Shown here: in pieces, positions 1-8,854 of the stretch
Position numbering within the stretch: the first letter of the stretch is position 1
Layout: each line of letters starts with the position of its first letter
From: Bog-473 sp963717455
Lineage (GTDB): Bacteria > Actinomycetota > Acidimicrobiia > Acidimicrobiales > RAAP-2
Length of the DNA stretch: 64,000 bases
NCBI GenBank assembly: GCA_963717455.1
Contig: OY970336.1
Span: 1,302,001 to 1,366,000, forward strand
Reading direction: 5' to 3'
Made by a program: the position numbers and the translations under genes
Notes under the pieces: model-generated
Databases searched by the model: none
What the model was told of the DNA's origin: nothing
Seen by the model: only the letters and a program-made list of their open reading frames with translations

Positions 1-966
1 GACACCGTCAGCCTCGTGGCCATGCCGCTGTTCCACATCGGGGGGTCCGGCTGGGCCCTGTGCGCGATGTCCCGAGGAGGTCGGTCCATCATCCTGCGCG
101 ACGTCGATCCCACGGTGCTGCTCGACCTCATCGCTCGGGAAGGCATCACCGAGATGTTCGTGGTCCCGGCCGTGCTGATGATGCTGCTCGCCACCCCCTC
201 CCTGACCACGACGGACCTCTCGAGCCTCCGGCTGATCTTCTACGGCGCGTCTCCGATCTCCGAAGACGTGCTCGTGAAGTGCATGTCCGCCTTCGGCTGC
301 GGCTTCTGCCAGGTCTACGGGATGACCGAGACGACCGGCGCCATCACGGCGCTGCCGTTCGACGACCATGACCCCGACGGCCCACGGCGCGGCCTCCTAC
401 GCTCAGCCGGGAAGCCGCACCAGAGCGTGGAGCTCCGGGTCGTCGATCCCGACACTGGGAAGGATGCCGACGTGGGCGAGGTCGGCGAAGTGTGGACACG
501 CTCCCCCTACAACATGGCCGGCTACTGGGGAAAACAGGACGAGACGGCGAGGACCATCGACGCCGACGGGTGGCTGCGCACCGGCGACGCCGGGTACTTC
601 GACGATCACGGGTACATCTACCTGCACGACCGGATCAAGGACATGGTCGTCAGCGGAGGCGAGAACATCTACCCGGCTGAAGTGGAGAACGTGCTCCTGT
701 CCCACCCGGCCGTCGTGGACGCCGCGGTCATCGGCGTGCCCGACGACAAGTGGGGTGAGACCGTGAAGGCGATCGTCGTGCTGGCGGCGGGCGCGGACCT
801 CGACGAGGACGATGTCATCGCGCACTGCCGACGGAGCCTGGCGCACTACAAGTGCCCGACCTCGGTGGACGCGGTCGACGCCCTGCCGCGCAACCCCTCC
901 GGCAAGATCCTCAAACGCGAGCTGCGGGCGCCCTACTGGGTGGGCAAGCAGCGGTCGATCAACTGA
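1..966 (+). CDS. Acyl-CoA synthetase / AMP-dependent ligase, C-terminal part (5' truncated by window)
   Basis: The reading frame is open from base 1, so the N-terminal part lies outside the window; about 321 residues are visible. The family activates a carboxylic acid with ATP to an acyl-adenylate and transfers it to CoA. Visible motifs are YGMTETTG (the adenylate-binding YGxTE motif), RTGDAGYFDDHGYIY with the ATP-ribose Asp, DRIKDMVVSGGENIYP (the hinge), and a C-terminal PRNPSGKILKREL holding the catalytic lysine. The overall pattern resembles fatty-acyl or aryl-CoA ligases, but the substrate cannot be told from this half. Its last 8 bases overlap the end of the convergent csbD gene. Confidence 0.93.
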   Translation, partial: DTVSLVAMPLFHIGGSGWALCAMSRGGRSIILRDVDPTVLLDLIAREGITEMFVVPAVLMMLLATPSLTTTDLSSLRLIFYGASPISEDVLVKCMSAFGCGFCQVYGMTETTGAITALPFDDHDPDGPRRGLLRSAGKPHQSVELRVVDPDTGKDADVGEVGEVWTRSPYNMAGYWGKQDETARTIDADGWLRTGDAGYFDDHGYIYLHDRIKDMVVSGGENIYPAEVENVLLSHPAVVDAAVIGVPDDKWGETVKAIVVLAAGADLDEDDVIAHCRRSLAHYKCPTSVDAVDALPRNPSGKILKRELRAPYWVGKQRSIN

Positions 967-1207
967 ATCTGGTGTGACCGGCCGCTGCTCGCAGTGGCCT
1001 CGAGCCAGGGGGACAGCGACTAATCTTGCTCTTTCCGCTGTTCACGGCGTCCTTCACCTTCTCGCCGGCCTGTTTCAAATGGCCCACGACCTGGTCGGCC
1101 TTGCCCTCGGCCTCCAGCCCCTTGTCGTCGGTCGCGCCACCGACGACTTCCTTCGCCTTTCCCCGTGCGGTCTCCGCCGCGTTCTTCGCCTTGTCCTCGA
1201 GTGCCAT
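959..1207 (-). CDS. CsbD family stress protein
   Basis: 82 residues. The first ~55 (MALEDKAKNAAETARGKAKE onward) are the hydrophilic, Lys/Ala/Glu-rich CsbD domain with its repeated KGKADQV-like pattern. CsbD is a sigma-B-controlled general stress protein in Bacillus; its molecular role is unknown. The start is set by a strong ribosome site (GAGGAGG, 6 nt before ATG). The last ~20 residues (Ser/Arg/Pro-rich) run into the 3' end of the acyl-CoA ligase and look like a non-conserved tail. A sigma-B/F-type -10 hexamer lies 33 bp upstream (separate entry), tying this gene to the stress-sigma locus at 13-15 kb. Confidence 0.8.
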   Translation of the reverse strand: MALEDKAKNAAETARGKAKEVVGGATDDKGLEAEGKADQVVGHLKQAGEKVKDAVNSGKSKISRCPPGSRPLRAAAGHTRFS

Positions 1208-1240
1208 CGTCGTTGCCTCCTCTTTTCGTGTCCGCGGTCC

Positions 1241-1266
1241 ATACCCGAAGGACAGCGCGCCAATCA
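1241..1266 (-). promoter_or_regulatory. Candidate sigma-B/sigma-F promoter of csbD
   Basis: On the minus strand a perfect GGGTAT lies at 1246-1241. Upstream of it, after a 14-nt spacer, is TGATTG at 1266-1261. The sigma-B/F consensus is GTTT-N(12-17)-GGGTAT, so the -10 is perfect and the -35 is only a partial match. Transcription would begin about 25 nt before the csbD ATG and leave room for its GAGGAGG ribosome site. Confidence 0.45.
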
Positions 1267-1280
1267 GAGGCGCGACCCAC

Positions 1281-3104
1281 CTAGCCGAAGGTGAAGTCGT
1301 AGGCCTGCACGCCGGGCGACACCGTGAGCGTGAGCTCCCCTGTCTGCAGCACGCTGCCCGACAGCAACGTGTAGAGCTTGGGGACCCCGCCGACGCTCAG
1401 CGTCGTGAGGTGACGGCCGTTGTACGCCACGCCGACCGTGCCCTGCCCACTCATGACGAGGTACACGTCGTCGGCGGTGAACTGGAGGCCGAGCGTGGCG
1501 TGGGATCCGGCCGTCGCTTCCTCGCTGTGGACCGTCCACGTGCCACCGAAGGCAAGGCTGTTGGACGCGATGGTGGACGGCGCGTGGTAGACGATCGTCT
1601 TGTCCGGTTGCACCGCTGTGCCTACCTCGTTGTTCAAGCGGCCGTAGCCGACGTAGCTCTCGGGGGTCAGTGAGCTGTTGGTCGGCGTCTTGTCCGGGAT
1701 ATCGGTGCGGGCCGGCAGGTCGGTGACCCCGTTGGCGGTGAGGAGCATGCGGATGTTGCTCTCCATGGTGCCGTAGCCGCCTTCGCCGAAGTTGTAGGCG
1801 CGCACGACGCCCGTGGGGTCGATGAGGTAGTCCGCCGGCCAGTAGTTGTTGTTGTAGGCGGTCCAGGTGGCGAGGTTGTCGTCCACGGCGACCGGGTAGT
1901 CGATGCCCAGGGTCCCAGCCGCGCTCTCCACGTTGGACACCACGTGCTCGAACGCGAACTCCGGAGCCGAGACCCCGACGACCACGAAGCCGTCCTTCTT
2001 GTAGTCGTTGTACCAACCCTCCACGTGGGGGAGCGCGCGCTGGCAGTTGATGCACGAGTAGGTCCAGAAGTCGATCAGCACCACCTTGCCACGCAAACCG
2101 TGCAGGCTCAGCGGCTGGTTGCCCGGCGTGTTGAACCAGGCCGTGATGCCGGTGAAGTCCGGCGCGCGGCCGAGGGCGGGCAGGTTCGTCTTGCTGGCCA
2201 TGAAGACCCTGTGCGTCGCGGTGGCGGGAGAGCCCGGAGCCGTGGTCGTCGTGGTGCTGCGGGTCGTGGTGCCGCTGGCGAGGTGACCGCTCTGCGAGTT
2301 GCCGATGTCGGTGGACGTGCACGTCGCCTTCTTCCCCTCCAGGCGGGCGTTGGCGGCGGCGAACTGGTTCTGGTGCTCGCCGCTGAGCTGCTGGAGCTGC
2401 GTGCAGGCCGAGCCGGTGGACTCGATGTGGTCCTCGAGGGCCGTCGTGTAGCCGGGGACGTCGCGTTGCAGCGCCCCGAGCCAGTTGAAGGCGATGGCCA
2501 GTGTGGTGACGCCGAGAACGACGCCGGCCACCCGGCGCACGGTGGGCAGGTGGCCGCGCAGGGTGGACCAGGACGTCGTCGCTCGCTGCGCCACCAGCGC
2601 CAGCACCAAGAGAGGGACGGTGACACCCAGCGCGTAGAACAGGGTGACGAAGAGCGAGGTGGCGCCCACGTGGTGGTGGGCGGCGGCCACCGAGATGGCG
2701 GTGAGCACCGGTCCGGCGCAGGGCACGAAGACGAGGCCGAGGCTCATCCCGAGGACGAAGCCGCCGCCGTCGGTCGCGTAGCGGGAGGACCCGAGACGAG
2801 CGAAGGGACGCTCGATGACTTCACCCACCCGCGGGACGAGGAGCCCGACCGACAGCAGGCCGAGCATGGCGACGCCGAGCCAGAACAACAGGTCCTGAGG
2901 GAGGTGGAGGAAGCTGAGGACCGACGTGGCGAAGAGCACCGACAGGCTGAAGCTGACGACCAGCCCGGCGATGATCACGTAGGGGCGTGCCTTGCTCGTG
3001 CCCGTCGAACCGCCCGCCATCACGACCGGGATGACCGGGACGATGCAGGGGGAGAGCCCCGTGATCAGGCCACCCAGGAACGCGACGACGAGGAGCTCAC
3101 CCAT
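1281..3104 (-). CDS. DipZ-like protein: CcdA/DsbD membrane domain fused to thioredoxin-like domain
   Basis: 607 residues in three parts. Residues 1 to about 245 are a CcdA-type membrane domain with two conserved cysteines (TGLSPCIVPVIP near residue 17 and FVPCAGPVL). After a Ser/Thr-rich linker, a TlpA/thioredoxin-like domain carries FWTYSCINCQ (CINC redox pair near residue 351). The last ~150 residues are a beta-rich domain ending YDFTFG, as in DipZ of Mycobacterium. The family passes electrons from the cytoplasm through the membrane domain to an extracytoplasmic thioredoxin fold. ATG at 3104 has only a weak ribosome site but begins exactly at the first membrane helix. Two extra cysteines sit in the linker (CTQLQQ and CTSTD). 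Confidence 0.88.
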   Translation of the reverse strand: MGELLVVAFLGGLITGLSPCIVPVIPVVMAGGSTGTSKARPYVIIAGLVVSFSLSVLFATSVLSFLHLPQDLLFWLGVAMLGLLSVGLLVPRVGEVIERPFARLGSSRYATDGGGFVLGMSLGLVFVPCAGPVLTAISVAAAHHHVGATSLFVTLFYALGVTVPLLVLALVAQRATTSWSTLRGHLPTVRRVAGVVLGVTTLAIAFNWLGALQRDVPGYTTALEDHIESTGSACTQLQQLSGEHQNQFAAANARLEGKKATCTSTDIGNSQSGHLASGTTTRSTTTTTAPGSPATATHRVFMASKTNLPALGRAPDFTGITAWFNTPGNQPLSLHGLRGKVVLIDFWTYSCINCQRALPHVEGWYNDYKKDGFVVVGVSAPEFAFEHVVSNVESAAGTLGIDYPVAVDDNLATWTAYNNNYWPADYLIDPTGVVRAYNFGEGGYGTMESNIRMLLTANGVTDLPARTDIPDKTPTNSSLTPESYVGYGRLNNEVGTAVQPDKTIVYHAPSTIASNSLAFGGTWTVHSEEATAGSHATLGLQFTADDVYLVMSGQGTVGVAYNGRHLTTLSVGGVPKLYTLLSGSVLQTGELTLTVSPGVQAYDFTFG

Positions 3105-3251
3105 GGAAGTCGCTGTGTTGTGGGTGGACGCTCGGCACGGGCGCTCCTTCGGGACGATTCCCTTCCGGCGAAGCTAGCGGGCGGGGAGCCCGAAGAGGCG
3201 TCGCGCCCCCAGGGATGACGGCCGGCCGGCGGCACAGCAGACTGTCCGGCG

Positions 3252-3887
3252 GTGATCAACGTCAACTGGATCTACCTGGGGACCGCCATCGGTGCGTTGG
3301 GCACGGCCGTATACCTGCGCGACACCCTGCGCGGAACGACGAAGCCCAACCGGGTGACGTGGCTCCTCTGGTCCCTCGCGCCCCTGCTCGCCGCCGCGGT
3401 CGAGTTCAACGAGGGCGTCGGCCTGCCCGCGCTGCCGACCTTCATGATCGGTTTCATGCCGTTGCTCGTCTTCGCGGCGTCCTTCCACAACCCTGTCGCC
3501 GTGTGGAGGATCCGGAGGATCGACTACGCGTGCGGCACCATGTCGGTGGTCGGCACGGTGGTCTGGCTCGTGACCCGCAACGGCGTGCTCGCCATCTCCG
3601 CCGCCATCCTGGCCGACTTCCTCGCCGGGGTGCCGACGGTCATGAAGAGCTGGACTCATCCCAAGACCGAGACGGTGTACTCCTACATCGGGGCCGTCAT
3701 CAGCATGGGCATCGTGCTGCTCACCATTCAGCACTGGACCTTTGACGTCGCGGCCTTCCCCATCTTCATCGTGTGCATGGGCTCGGTCGAGGTCTTCCTG
3801 GTCGGCTTCGAGCCGGGCCCGCGCCTGCGCGTGCGTCATGCCCGGCACCAGGAGGCCGCCTTGGCCGAGCCGAACTCCCCGGCGTAG
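3252..3887 (+). CDS. Hypothetical polytopic membrane protein
   Basis: 211 residues with about seven hydrophobic helices: residues 5-20, 35-52, 62-80, 92-108, 112-130, 142-160 and 167-188 (approximate). Short charged loops separate them, and the cytoplasmic tail is Arg/His-rich. I recognise no catalytic motif; the layout loosely resembles small sugar-transport-like or PQ-loop-like proteins, but nothing confirms it. The GTG start is followed directly by a helix. It has no clear ribosome site, and a CAGACT hexamer 8 nt before the GTG could be the -10 of a leaderless transcript. It is separated from the divergent dipZ gene by about 150 bp. Confidence 0.7.
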   Translation: MINVNWIYLGTAIGALGTAVYLRDTLRGTTKPNRVTWLLWSLAPLLAAAVEFNEGVGLPALPTFMIGFMPLLVFAASFHNPVAVWRIRRIDYACGTMSVVGTVVWLVTRNGVLAISAAILADFLAGVPTVMKSWTHPKTETVYSYIGAVISMGIVLLTIQHWTFDVAAFPIFIVCMGSVEVFLVGFEPGPRLRVRHARHQEAALAEPNSPA

Positions 3888-3955
3888 CCGGCCCGTCCCG
3901 GGGGCCGGCACCTGGTAGGAAAGCGGGCAACATCGTCAGCGAAGGGAGCCGTCCT

Positions 3956-4825
3956 GTGCCCACCACCCGCGCCAACGGGATCGACATTGAGTACCTCACC
4001 GAGGGCGACCCGTCCGACCCACCGCTGTTGCTCGTCATGGGCCTCGGCGGCCAGCTCACCGCCTGGCCGCAGGGGTTCGTGGACGGACTGCGTGACCGTG
4101 GCTTCTACGTCATCCGCTTCGACAACCGGGACTGCGGCCTGTCGACCGAGTTCGAGGGCCTGCCCGATCTCACCTCGCTGTTCACGGGTGCCGGCTCGTC
4201 CGCGTCGTATCGCGTGGAAGACATGGCCGACGACGCCGCCGCGCTCCTCGACGAGCTCGACGTGGCCCTGGCCCATGTGGTTGGTGTCTCCATGGGTGGC
4301 ATGATCACCCAGGCACTGGTCATCCACCACGCCGACCACTTCGTCTCCGCCTGCTCCATCATGTCGACGACGGGTGACCGGTCGGTCGGGGCGCCCACGG
4401 GGGAGGCGATGACCGCACTGCTGCGGCCGGTGGCCACGAACCGCGAGGAGGCGATCGCGGCGAGCGTGGAGGGCAGCCGGGTCATCGGCTCGCCGGGGTA
4501 CCCGACGGATGAGGACGTCCTGCGGGAGCGCGCCGCGGCCGCCTACGACCGCGCCTTCTGCCCCGAGGGCACGGCGCGCCAGCTCGCCGCCATCCTCGCC
4601 TCGCCCGACCGCACCGAAGGCCTGCACGGTGTGCGCATGCCCTTCCTCGTCATCCACGGCGAGGCCGACCCGCTGGTCACGCTCAGCGGCGGCCAGGCGA
4701 CGGCGGCGGCCGTGCCCGGAGCGAAGCTGATCACGATCCCGGGCATGGGGCACGACCTGCCCGAGGCCTTGTGGAGCACCGTCACCGACGCCATCGTCGC
4801 CAACACCGCCCTCGCCTCGGTCTGA
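3956..4825 (+). CDS. Alpha/beta hydrolase
   Basis: 289 residues from GTG 3956, chosen because GAAGGGAG lies just upstream and the protein then begins with a typical first beta strand (ANGIDIEYLTEGDP). The alpha/beta-hydrolase fold shows in LLLVMGLGGQ (oxyanion loop), the nucleophile elbow GVSMGGM, an acid region VIHGEADPLV and the catalytic histidine in GMGHDLP. FDNRDCGLST is typical of the haloperoxidase/esterase branch of the family (known pattern). The substrate is unknown. It is convergent with the downstream beta-glucosidase; the stops are 3 bp apart. Confidence 0.88.
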   Translation: MPTTRANGIDIEYLTEGDPSDPPLLLVMGLGGQLTAWPQGFVDGLRDRGFYVIRFDNRDCGLSTEFEGLPDLTSLFTGAGSSASYRVEDMADDAAALLDELDVALAHVVGVSMGGMITQALVIHHADHFVSACSIMSTTGDRSVGAPTGEAMTALLRPVATNREEAIAASVEGSRVIGSPGYPTDEDVLRERAAAAYDRAFCPEGTARQLAAILASPDRTEGLHGVRMPFLVIHGEADPLVTLSGGQATAAAVPGAKLITIPGMGHDLPEALWSTVTDAIVANTALASV

Positions 4826-4828
4826 CCC

Positions 4829-6022
4829 TCAGCCGTCGAGGGCGTTCGCCGCCGCCACCGAGGCGAGCCAGCTGGCGCTGGGCTTGGGCGTGCGGGCGAA
4901 CGTCTGACGGTCAACGCTGACAATGCCGAAGCGCGGCTCGTAGCCGAGCGCCCACTCGAAATTGTCGAGCAGCGACCAGTAGGTGTAGCCCCCCACGTCG
5001 ATCCCGTCGGCGATCGCGTCGAGCACGCCCGACAGGGCCTGGCGCACGTAGTCGATGCGCTGCTCGTCGTCGGTCGTGCCGATGCCGTTCTCGGTCACCA
5101 GCAGGGGGAGCGACCCGCCCGTGTACTCCCAGGCCCGCCGCAGGCAGTTGCCGAGCGAGGCCGGGTAGAACTCGTAGCCCATGTCGAGGACGGGCACCCC
5201 GTCCCCGTAGCCGGCCCAGCCGTCGGGCCCGATCAGCATGCGCGTATACACCTGCACGCCGAGGAAGTCGTCCCCCTTGGTGGCGTCGAGGAAGACGTCC
5301 TCGGCGTGGTGCCGGATGCCCTCGAGCTTCTCGTCGCCGCCCGGAGCGGGCTGGTAGTCGGTCATGGAGAGGGTCAATCCGACGGGCACCCCTGGTGCGC
5401 CGGCGCGGATGGCGTCGACGCCGACGCGGTGGGCATCAACCAGGTGTTCGCCCACCGTGCGGGACAGCGCGACGTCGGTCTTGCCGGGCGGGAACATCCC
5501 GGCATGCCAGCCCATGGTGGCCACGATGTTGGGCTCGTTGATGGTGCAGGCGCGCGTCATGACGTCGCCCAGCGCTTCGGCGACGACCGAGCAGAAGTGG
5601 CCGAAGCGCTCGACGGCGAGACCGGACTCCCAACCCCCCTGTGCGGTCAGCCAAGTCGGTGTCGTGAAGTGATGGAAGGTGACGACCGGGTCGACGCCCC
5701 GCTCGCGTAGGCCGAGGCACTGGCGCCGGTAGTGCGACAGTGCGGCGCGGGAGATCTCGCCGTCGGCCGGCTCGATGCGGCTCCACTCGACCGAGAACCT
5801 GTAGTTGTCGAGCCCGAGGCCGGCGACGAGGTCGGCGTCCTCCTCCCAGCGGATCCAGGAGTCGCAGGCGTCGCCCGACGACGCGGCGCAGCCCGAGCCA
5901 GGCGTGTGCTCGAAGGCCCACCAGTCGTTGTTGGTGTTGCCACCCTCAATCTGGTGGGCGGCCGTGGCCGTGCCCCAGGTGAAGCCAGGGGGGAATGCCC
6001 GTCCCGCTCCCGTTCCAGCCAT
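4829..6022 (-). CDS. Glycoside hydrolase family 1 (beta-glucosidase-like)
   Basis: 397 residues, a little short for GH1 (usually 440-480). The N-terminal signature FPPGFTWGTATAAHQIEGG is intact. The acid/base glutamate is in TINEPN (E163) and the nucleophile in VTENGIG (about E311). No signal peptide, so it is a cytoplasmic retaining beta-glycosidase that would cleave imported disaccharides or glycosides; the sugar specificity is not readable. The motif YTYWSLLDNFEWALGY near the C terminus also fits the family. No sugar transporter is adjacent, and the neighbouring exporter is transcribed divergently. Confidence 0.93.
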   Translation of the reverse strand: MAGTGAGRAFPPGFTWGTATAAHQIEGGNTNNDWWAFEHTPGSGCAASSGDACDSWIRWEEDADLVAGLGLDNYRFSVEWSRIEPADGEISRAALSHYRRQCLGLRERGVDPVVTFHHFTTPTWLTAQGGWESGLAVERFGHFCSVVAEALGDVMTRACTINEPNIVATMGWHAGMFPPGKTDVALSRTVGEHLVDAHRVGVDAIRAGAPGVPVGLTLSMTDYQPAPGGDEKLEGIRHHAEDVFLDATKGDDFLGVQVYTRMLIGPDGWAGYGDGVPVLDMGYEFYPASLGNCLRRAWEYTGGSLPLLVTENGIGTTDDEQRIDYVRQALSGVLDAIADGIDVGGYTYWSLLDNFEWALGYEPRFGIVSVDRQTFARTPKPSASWLASVAAANALDG

Positions 6023-6076
6023 TCGGTGCGCCCTCCCGTTCAGGGTTCCTGGTGGGCACGGTATCGTTCCCTGACG

Positions 6077-7090
6077 ATGGCGTCACATTCTTCGCCGATG
6101 ACTCACGTCCCCGATGCGGAGCAGGCGGACTCGGACGCGCCCGTGACCGGATCGCCGGCGGTGGTTCCGGCCCCCATGGTCGAGGCGCACGGACTGGTCA
6201 AGCGCTTCGGGGAGTTCGTCGCGGTCGACGGCGTCGACTTCACCATCGCCAAGGGTGAGTCCTTCGGCTTCCTCGGGCCGAACGGCGCCGGCAAGACCTC
6301 GACCATGCGGATGATCTCGTGCATCAGCCCGCTGAGCGGGGGCACGCTGCGCGTGCTCGGGATGGACCCGGCCGCGGAGGGTGCGCGTATCCGGGCCCGG
6401 ATGGGGCTCGTGCCCCAGGAGGACTCGCTCGACCTCGAGCTCACGGTGCTCGACAACTTGATGATCTACGGCCGCTACTTCGACATGCCCAAGAAGGTGA
6501 TCCGCGAGCGGGCCGACCAGCTGCTCGAGTTCGCCCAGCTGACCGAGCGGGCGCACGATCGTGTCGACCCGCTGTCGGGAGGCATGAAGCGGCGGCTGAC
6601 CATCGCCCGGGCCCTCATCTCCGACCCGGACCTGCTCATCCTCGACGAGCCCACGACCGGTTTGGACCCCCAGGCGCGCCATCTGCTGTGGGACCGCCTC
6701 TACCGCTTGAAGCAGGACGGGGTCACCCTCGTGATCACCACCCACTACATGGACGAGGCGGAGCAGCTGTGCGACCGGCTGGTCGTCATGGACAAAGGTC
6801 ACTTCGCCGCCGAAGGCACGCCGCGCCAATTGATCGAGAAGTACTCGACGAAAGAAGTCGTCGAGCTGCGCTTCGCCCCCGGCCAGCACGAGGAGGTGGC
6901 GCCCTCACTGGCCGAGCTGGCCGAGCGCCAGGAGGTGTTGCCCGACCGCATCCTCCTCTACACCGACGACGGCGACGCCGCGCTGGCCGAGGTCGCCCGC
7001 ATGGGGCACGTGGCTCAGAGCACGCTCGTGCGCCGCTCGACGCTCGAGGACGTGTTCCTGCGCCTCACCGGCCGCTCCCTGGTCGACTGA
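6077..7090 (+). CDS. ABC-2 type transporter ATP-binding protein (DrrA/NodI-like)
   Basis: 337 residues from ATG 6077; ATG 6098 and ATG 6176 are alternative starts because the first ~33 residues are not conserved. Motifs in order: Walker A GPNGAGKTS, Q-loop VPQEDSL, signature LSGGMKRR, Walker B LLILDEPTTGLD, and switch histidine TTHYMDEAEQ. The C-terminal ~90 residues form the extra domain found in DrrA/CcmA-type exporters. It forms one transcription unit with the two following permeases and would power export of a lipid, drug or polysaccharide-type substrate; the substrate is unknown. Confidence 0.92.
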   Translation: MASHSSPMTHVPDAEQADSDAPVTGSPAVVPAPMVEAHGLVKRFGEFVAVDGVDFTIAKGESFGFLGPNGAGKTSTMRMISCISPLSGGTLRVLGMDPAAEGARIRARMGLVPQEDSLDLELTVLDNLMIYGRYFDMPKKVIRERADQLLEFAQLTERAHDRVDPLSGGMKRRLTIARALISDPDLLILDEPTTGLDPQARHLLWDRLYRLKQDGVTLVITTHYMDEAEQLCDRLVVMDKGHFAAEGTPRQLIEKYSTKEVVELRFAPGQHEEVAPSLAELAERQEVLPDRILLYTDDGDAALAEVARMGHVAQSTLVRRSTLEDVFLRLTGRSLVD

Positions 7091-7094
7091 CCCG

Positions 7095-7943
7095 ATGACC
7101 GCGGTGAGCGGCGCGGGGGCGCCGGGGGGTGCTGCGCTCTTTCGCCACGGCGACGCGGTGCCGTCGCGGCGCATGGCCACGCCGATGTGGCTGCGCGCCG
7201 CCCGCTACTGGGGCTACCAGTACCGGCGGACCTGGCGCAGCTCGGTCGTGACGAGCTTCCTCATCCCCGTGCTGTACCTGGCCGCGATGGGCATCGCCCT
7301 CGGCTCGCTCATCGACAAGCACTCCCACGGCGTGGGCGGCGTCACCTACGTCGCGTTCCTGGCGCCAGGGCTGTTGGCGGGCACCTGCATGCAGATCGGG
7401 ACCAACGACGCCACCTACCCGGTGATGGGCGCGATCAAGTGGATGCGGACGTACCTGGCCCAGCTCGCCGCGCCGCTCGATGTCTACGACGTGCTGCTGG
7501 GCCACCTGGCTTGGATCGCGGCCCGCCTCGCCATCGTGGTCTCCATCTACTTGGCCGTCATGGCCGCCTTCGGCATCGTCTACTCGCCCTGGGCCATCCT
7601 CGCCCTGCCAGCGGGCGTCCTCACCGGGCTCGCGTTCGCTGCGCCGGTCGCCGCCTTTGCGGCCACGCAGGACACGGACTCGGCCTTCTCGACGCTCTAC
7701 CGCTTCGCCATCATCCCGATGTTCCTGTTCTCGGGCACCTTCTTCCCCATCACGCAGCTGCCGACGTGGCTCCAGGTGGTGGCCTACGTCACGCCGCTCT
7801 ACCACGGGGTGGCACTTTGCCGGAGCCTCACGCTCGGCCAGGTCGGGTGGGCCGACCTGGGTCACACGGCGTACCTGTGCGCGTTGGTGGCGGTCGGCTA
7901 CGCGGCGGCGCGGCGCACCTTCGCTCGGCGGTTGGTGGTGTGA
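7095..7943 (+). CDS. ABC-2 type permease (NodJ/DrrB-like), first subunit
   Basis: 282 residues with six predicted membrane helices and a family-typical pattern: RTWRSSVVTSFLIPVLYL near helix 1, VAPGLLAGT-like FLAPGLLAGTCMQ, and FLFSGTFFPITQLPTWLQ before the last helices. It starts 5 nt after the ATPase stop. The second permease downstream has the same architecture, so the channel is likely a heterodimer of the two. The N-terminal ~30 residues are not conserved. Confidence 0.9.
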   Translation: MTAVSGAGAPGGAALFRHGDAVPSRRMATPMWLRAARYWGYQYRRTWRSSVVTSFLIPVLYLAAMGIALGSLIDKHSHGVGGVTYVAFLAPGLLAGTCMQIGTNDATYPVMGAIKWMRTYLAQLAAPLDVYDVLLGHLAWIAARLAIVVSIYLAVMAAFGIVYSPWAILALPAGVLTGLAFAAPVAAFAATQDTDSAFSTLYRFAIIPMFLFSGTFFPITQLPTWLQVVAYVTPLYHGVALCRSLTLGQVGWADLGHTAYLCALVAVGYAAARRTFARRLVV

Positions 7944-7944
7944 C

Positions 7945-8793
7945 GTGAGCCTCGGTACGAGCGGCAGGGGTGCGGTCATCGACCGCCGTCCGCCCGGGGT
8001 GGCGGCACGGATCACACCGCTCGCCTTCCTGGGCGGGCGCCACGCCTCGCGGGTCCTCGAACGCAACATCCTCGTCTACCGGCGCTCGTGGATCTTCATC
8101 GTCTCGGGCTTCTTCGAGCCGCTCTTCTACCTGCTCTCCATCGGCATCGGCCTGTCCCACCTCGTCGGGCCCATCAACGCCGACGGCCACCTGGTGCCCT
8201 ACACCGCCTTCGTGGCGCCCGGCCTGCTCGCTTCTTCGGCCATGAACGGCGCCATGCTCGACTCGACCTTCCTGGTCTTCTTCAAGCTGAAGATCGCCAA
8301 GACCTATGACGCCATGTTGTCGACGCCGCTCGGCGTGGGTGACGTGGCGCTCGGCGAGCTCAGCTGGTGCGTGCTGCGGGGCGCCCTCTATTCGGCCGCC
8401 TTCCTCGCCATCATGGCCATGCTGGGTTACATCGTCTCGCCGTGGGCGATCCTGTGCTGGCCGGCCGCCATCCTGATCAGCCTCGCCTTCGCCGCCGCTG
8501 GCATGGCCGGCACGACCTACATGCGGACCTGGCAGGACTTCGACATGGTGTCGCTGGCCTTCATCCCGCTCTTCCTCTTCTCTGCCACCTTCTACCCGAT
8601 CACCGTGTACCCGGGTTGGCTGCAGCTCGTCGTCCGCTGCACCCCCCTCTACCAGGGGGTGGTGCTGTGCCGCGCCGCCGACCTGGGCATCTGGAGCTGG
8701 ACCCTGCTGGGCCACATCGCCTATCTCGGGACCATGGCCGCCGCCGGGGTGATCATCACCCGGCGCCGCCTCGGGCTGCTGCTCCTGCCGTGA
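7945..8793 (+). CDS. ABC-2 type permease, second subunit
   Basis: 282 residues from GTG 7945, which begins 2 nt after the stop of the first permease, implying translational coupling. Shares the fold and motifs of its neighbour (FVAPGLLASSAMNGAM, FSATFYPITVYPGWLQ, TPLYQGVVLCR), so the pair probably arose by duplication. Six membrane helices. It completes the exporter begun by the ATPase at 6.1 kb. GTG 7945 is preferred to far-upstream starts, which would overlap the first permease extensively. Confidence 0.9.
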   Translation: MSLGTSGRGAVIDRRPPGVAARITPLAFLGGRHASRVLERNILVYRRSWIFIVSGFFEPLFYLLSIGIGLSHLVGPINADGHLVPYTAFVAPGLLASSAMNGAMLDSTFLVFFKLKIAKTYDAMLSTPLGVGDVALGELSWCVLRGALYSAAFLAIMAMLGYIVSPWAILCWPAAILISLAFAAAGMAGTTYMRTWQDFDMVSLAFIPLFLFSATFYPITVYPGWLQLVVRCTPLYQGVVLCRAADLGIWSWTLLGHIAYLGTMAAAGVIITRRRLGLLLLP

Positions 8794-8814
8794 CCGACCA
8801 CCTCAGGCGGCCGA

Positions 8815-8820
8815 TACCGT
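8815..8820 (+). promoter_or_regulatory. Candidate -10 element upstream of the ParA-like gene
   Basis: TACCGT fits TANNNT and lies 34 nt before the ATG at 8855, leaving a short leader that contains a GAGGA ribosome site. I see no convincing -35. Confidence 0.25.
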
Positions 8821-8854
8821 AGGGCCGACTTCCCGAGCGGCAGAGGATCGACGC

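Noticed and set aside
1944..3218. 424-codon plus-strand frame opposite dipZ
   Set aside because: Gly/Arg/Glu/Asp-rich without motifs; antisense shadow.
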